DNA from: Flavobacteriales bacterium TMED123
GTDB taxonomy: Bacteria; Bacteroidota; Bacteroidia; Flavobacteriales; BACL11
NCBI GenBank assembly: GCA_002170165.1
Contig: NHFY01000094.1
Coordinates: 100,486 to 164,485 of the forward strand
Reading direction: 5' to 3'
Length of the DNA stretch: 64,000 nucleotides
Below, one piece after another: positions 63,571-64,000 of the stretch (positions are counted from its first letter, which is position 1; each line of letters starts with the position of its first letter). The notes below the pieces were generated by a model, which ran no database searches, was not told the DNA's origin, and saw only the letters and a list, made by a program, of their open reading frames with translations. The position numbers and the translations under genes are program-made.

Positions 63571-64000
63571 ATGATGAAAAATAATAAATTTATTATCAGA
63601 GATACCATTATAATATTGATAGCGATTTTTATGTCTTTTAATATAAAAGCGCAAGGAAAATTATTTCCAAACAAACTTGAAAAATGGTCAATAGGGGCTG
63701 GAGTTGGAGCAGCTGAATTTTATGGAGATTTAGTTTCAGACAAGCTAAGTCCAGGATTTACACTGCAATTAAATACAGTTGTTGATAGTTATCATAGTTT
63801 ACAAGCGGAATTTGTGATGGGTAGACTTACAGGTAATAGGCTGTTTAACTCTAATCAAATTGCGGGGGAGATGTTTGATGCCGAATTCATGGAGTTGGAT
63901 TTTAATTTTCTAATAAATATTTCTTCTTTATTTGATAAAGAGTTAAATTTTGACAATAATAGATTAACAAAAAAATATCAAGACAGAAGTATTAATTTTA
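63571..64000 (+). CDS. Outer-membrane beta-barrel protein, DUF6089-like, cut by window end
   Basis: The frame is open from ATG at 63571 through the last base, giving 143 residues without a stop. There is a signal peptide (hydrophobic IIILIAIFMSFNI, cleavage after IKAQ), then WSIGAGVGAAEFYGDLVSDK and strands such as TLQLNTVVDSYHSLQAEFVMG (core LQAEFVMG) typical of a small outer-membrane barrel. The AEFYGDL motif recalls the DUF6089 / OmpA-N-terminal barrels of Bacteroidota. The C-terminus is unknown, so an OmpA domain cannot be ruled out. The start is very close to a -7 box (see that entry). Confidence 0.8.
   Translation, partial: MMKNNKFIIRDTIIILIAIFMSFNIKAQGKLFPNKLEKWSIGAGVGAAEFYGDLVSDKLSPGFTLQLNTVVDSYHSLQAEFVMGRLTGNRLFNSNQIAGEMFDAEFMELDFNFLINISSLFDKELNFDNNRLTKKYQDRSINF

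Noticed and set aside
63337-63654. Minus-strand open frame of 105 codons
   Set aside because: It covers the lipoprotein start region, the intergenic promoter and the start of the barrel gene; its composition does not look coding.
1-64000. CRISPR array, prophage, transposon or rRNA
   Set aside because: No regularly spaced direct repeats, integrase/transposase motifs, att-like duplications or rRNA sequence were found on reading.

Overview
The window reads as chromosomal core sequence from a low-GC member of the Bacteroidota, most likely a free-living, possibly marine, member of the Flavobacteriales. Five kinds of sign point that way. Promoters follow the TTG / TAnnTTTG pattern and genes lack Shine-Dalgarno sequences. 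There are TonB-dependent receptors with carboxypeptidase-like N-terminal domains. There is a type IX secretion (T9SS) sorting domain and a PorV/PorQ-family protein. Clade-typical families occur (DUF4290, DUF4286, DUF3127, DUF6089-like barrel, bacterial GH3). Several housekeeping proteins have Bacteroidota-type variants (MurA with Asp in place of the catalytic Cys, bL21 with a Lys/Ala tail). The order-level assignment is inference. I see no insertion sequences, prophage, CRISPR array or rRNA, and no gene-free stretch longer than 300 bases.

Layout: 1-490 is the 3' end of alaS. 535-2206 holds two outer-membrane protein genes with matching leaders. 2419-6252 is a grpE-dnaJ-ABC exporter operon on the minus strand. 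6323-8804 holds a TlpA-type thioredoxin, murA and a DUF4290 gene. 8911-10611 is a secreted M43 metalloprotease with a T9SS tail. 10762-11494 is rplU-rpmA. 11585-17996 is a tightly packed plus-strand operon: serS, a TPR protein, DUF4286, rsmA, mgtE and a 2-hydroxyacid dehydrogenase. 18052-23080 (minus) is a thiamine-uptake locus: a TonB receptor behind a TPP riboswitch, a NadR-like kinase, a PnuC/PnuT-type permease and a thiamine-binding protein. It is joined to an archaeal-type prenylglyceryl phosphate synthase and a phosphopantetheinyl transferase. ahcY follows, then a lipoprotein with a Rieske-like but histidine-free cysteine pattern.

25096-34144 is the most unusual block: a 1226-residue TonB-dependent receptor, a 1423-residue secreted protein with calcium-loop-like motifs and a C-terminal sorting-like domain, and a PorV/PorQ-family protein. 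They are spaced like one operon and look like a dedicated receptor / surface protein / outer-membrane partner system. 34209-41012 holds greA, a HIT protein, ruvC, a flippase-like membrane protein, a glycosyltransferase, an orphan OppC-type permease, a DUF2179 protein, a short-chain fatty acid transporter and a DUF3127 protein with an SSB-like acidic tip. tRNA-Leu(UAG) is followed by tig-clpP-clpX. On the minus strand, etfB-etfA-bifunctional nuclease-nucleoside transporter-thyA-saccharopine dehydrogenase-like-folA (51921 to 45517) form a compact run that links nucleoside uptake, dTMP synthesis and folate recycling. The rest holds a membrane pyrophosphatase with a 148-residue extra C-terminus, two deoxynucleoside kinases (one behind folK), GH3, DUF2797, sppA, a sulfotransferase, an OmpA/TPR lipoprotein and the start of an outer-membrane barrel gene cut by the window end.

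All function calls rest on reading the sequence and recalling family features; no database search was run.
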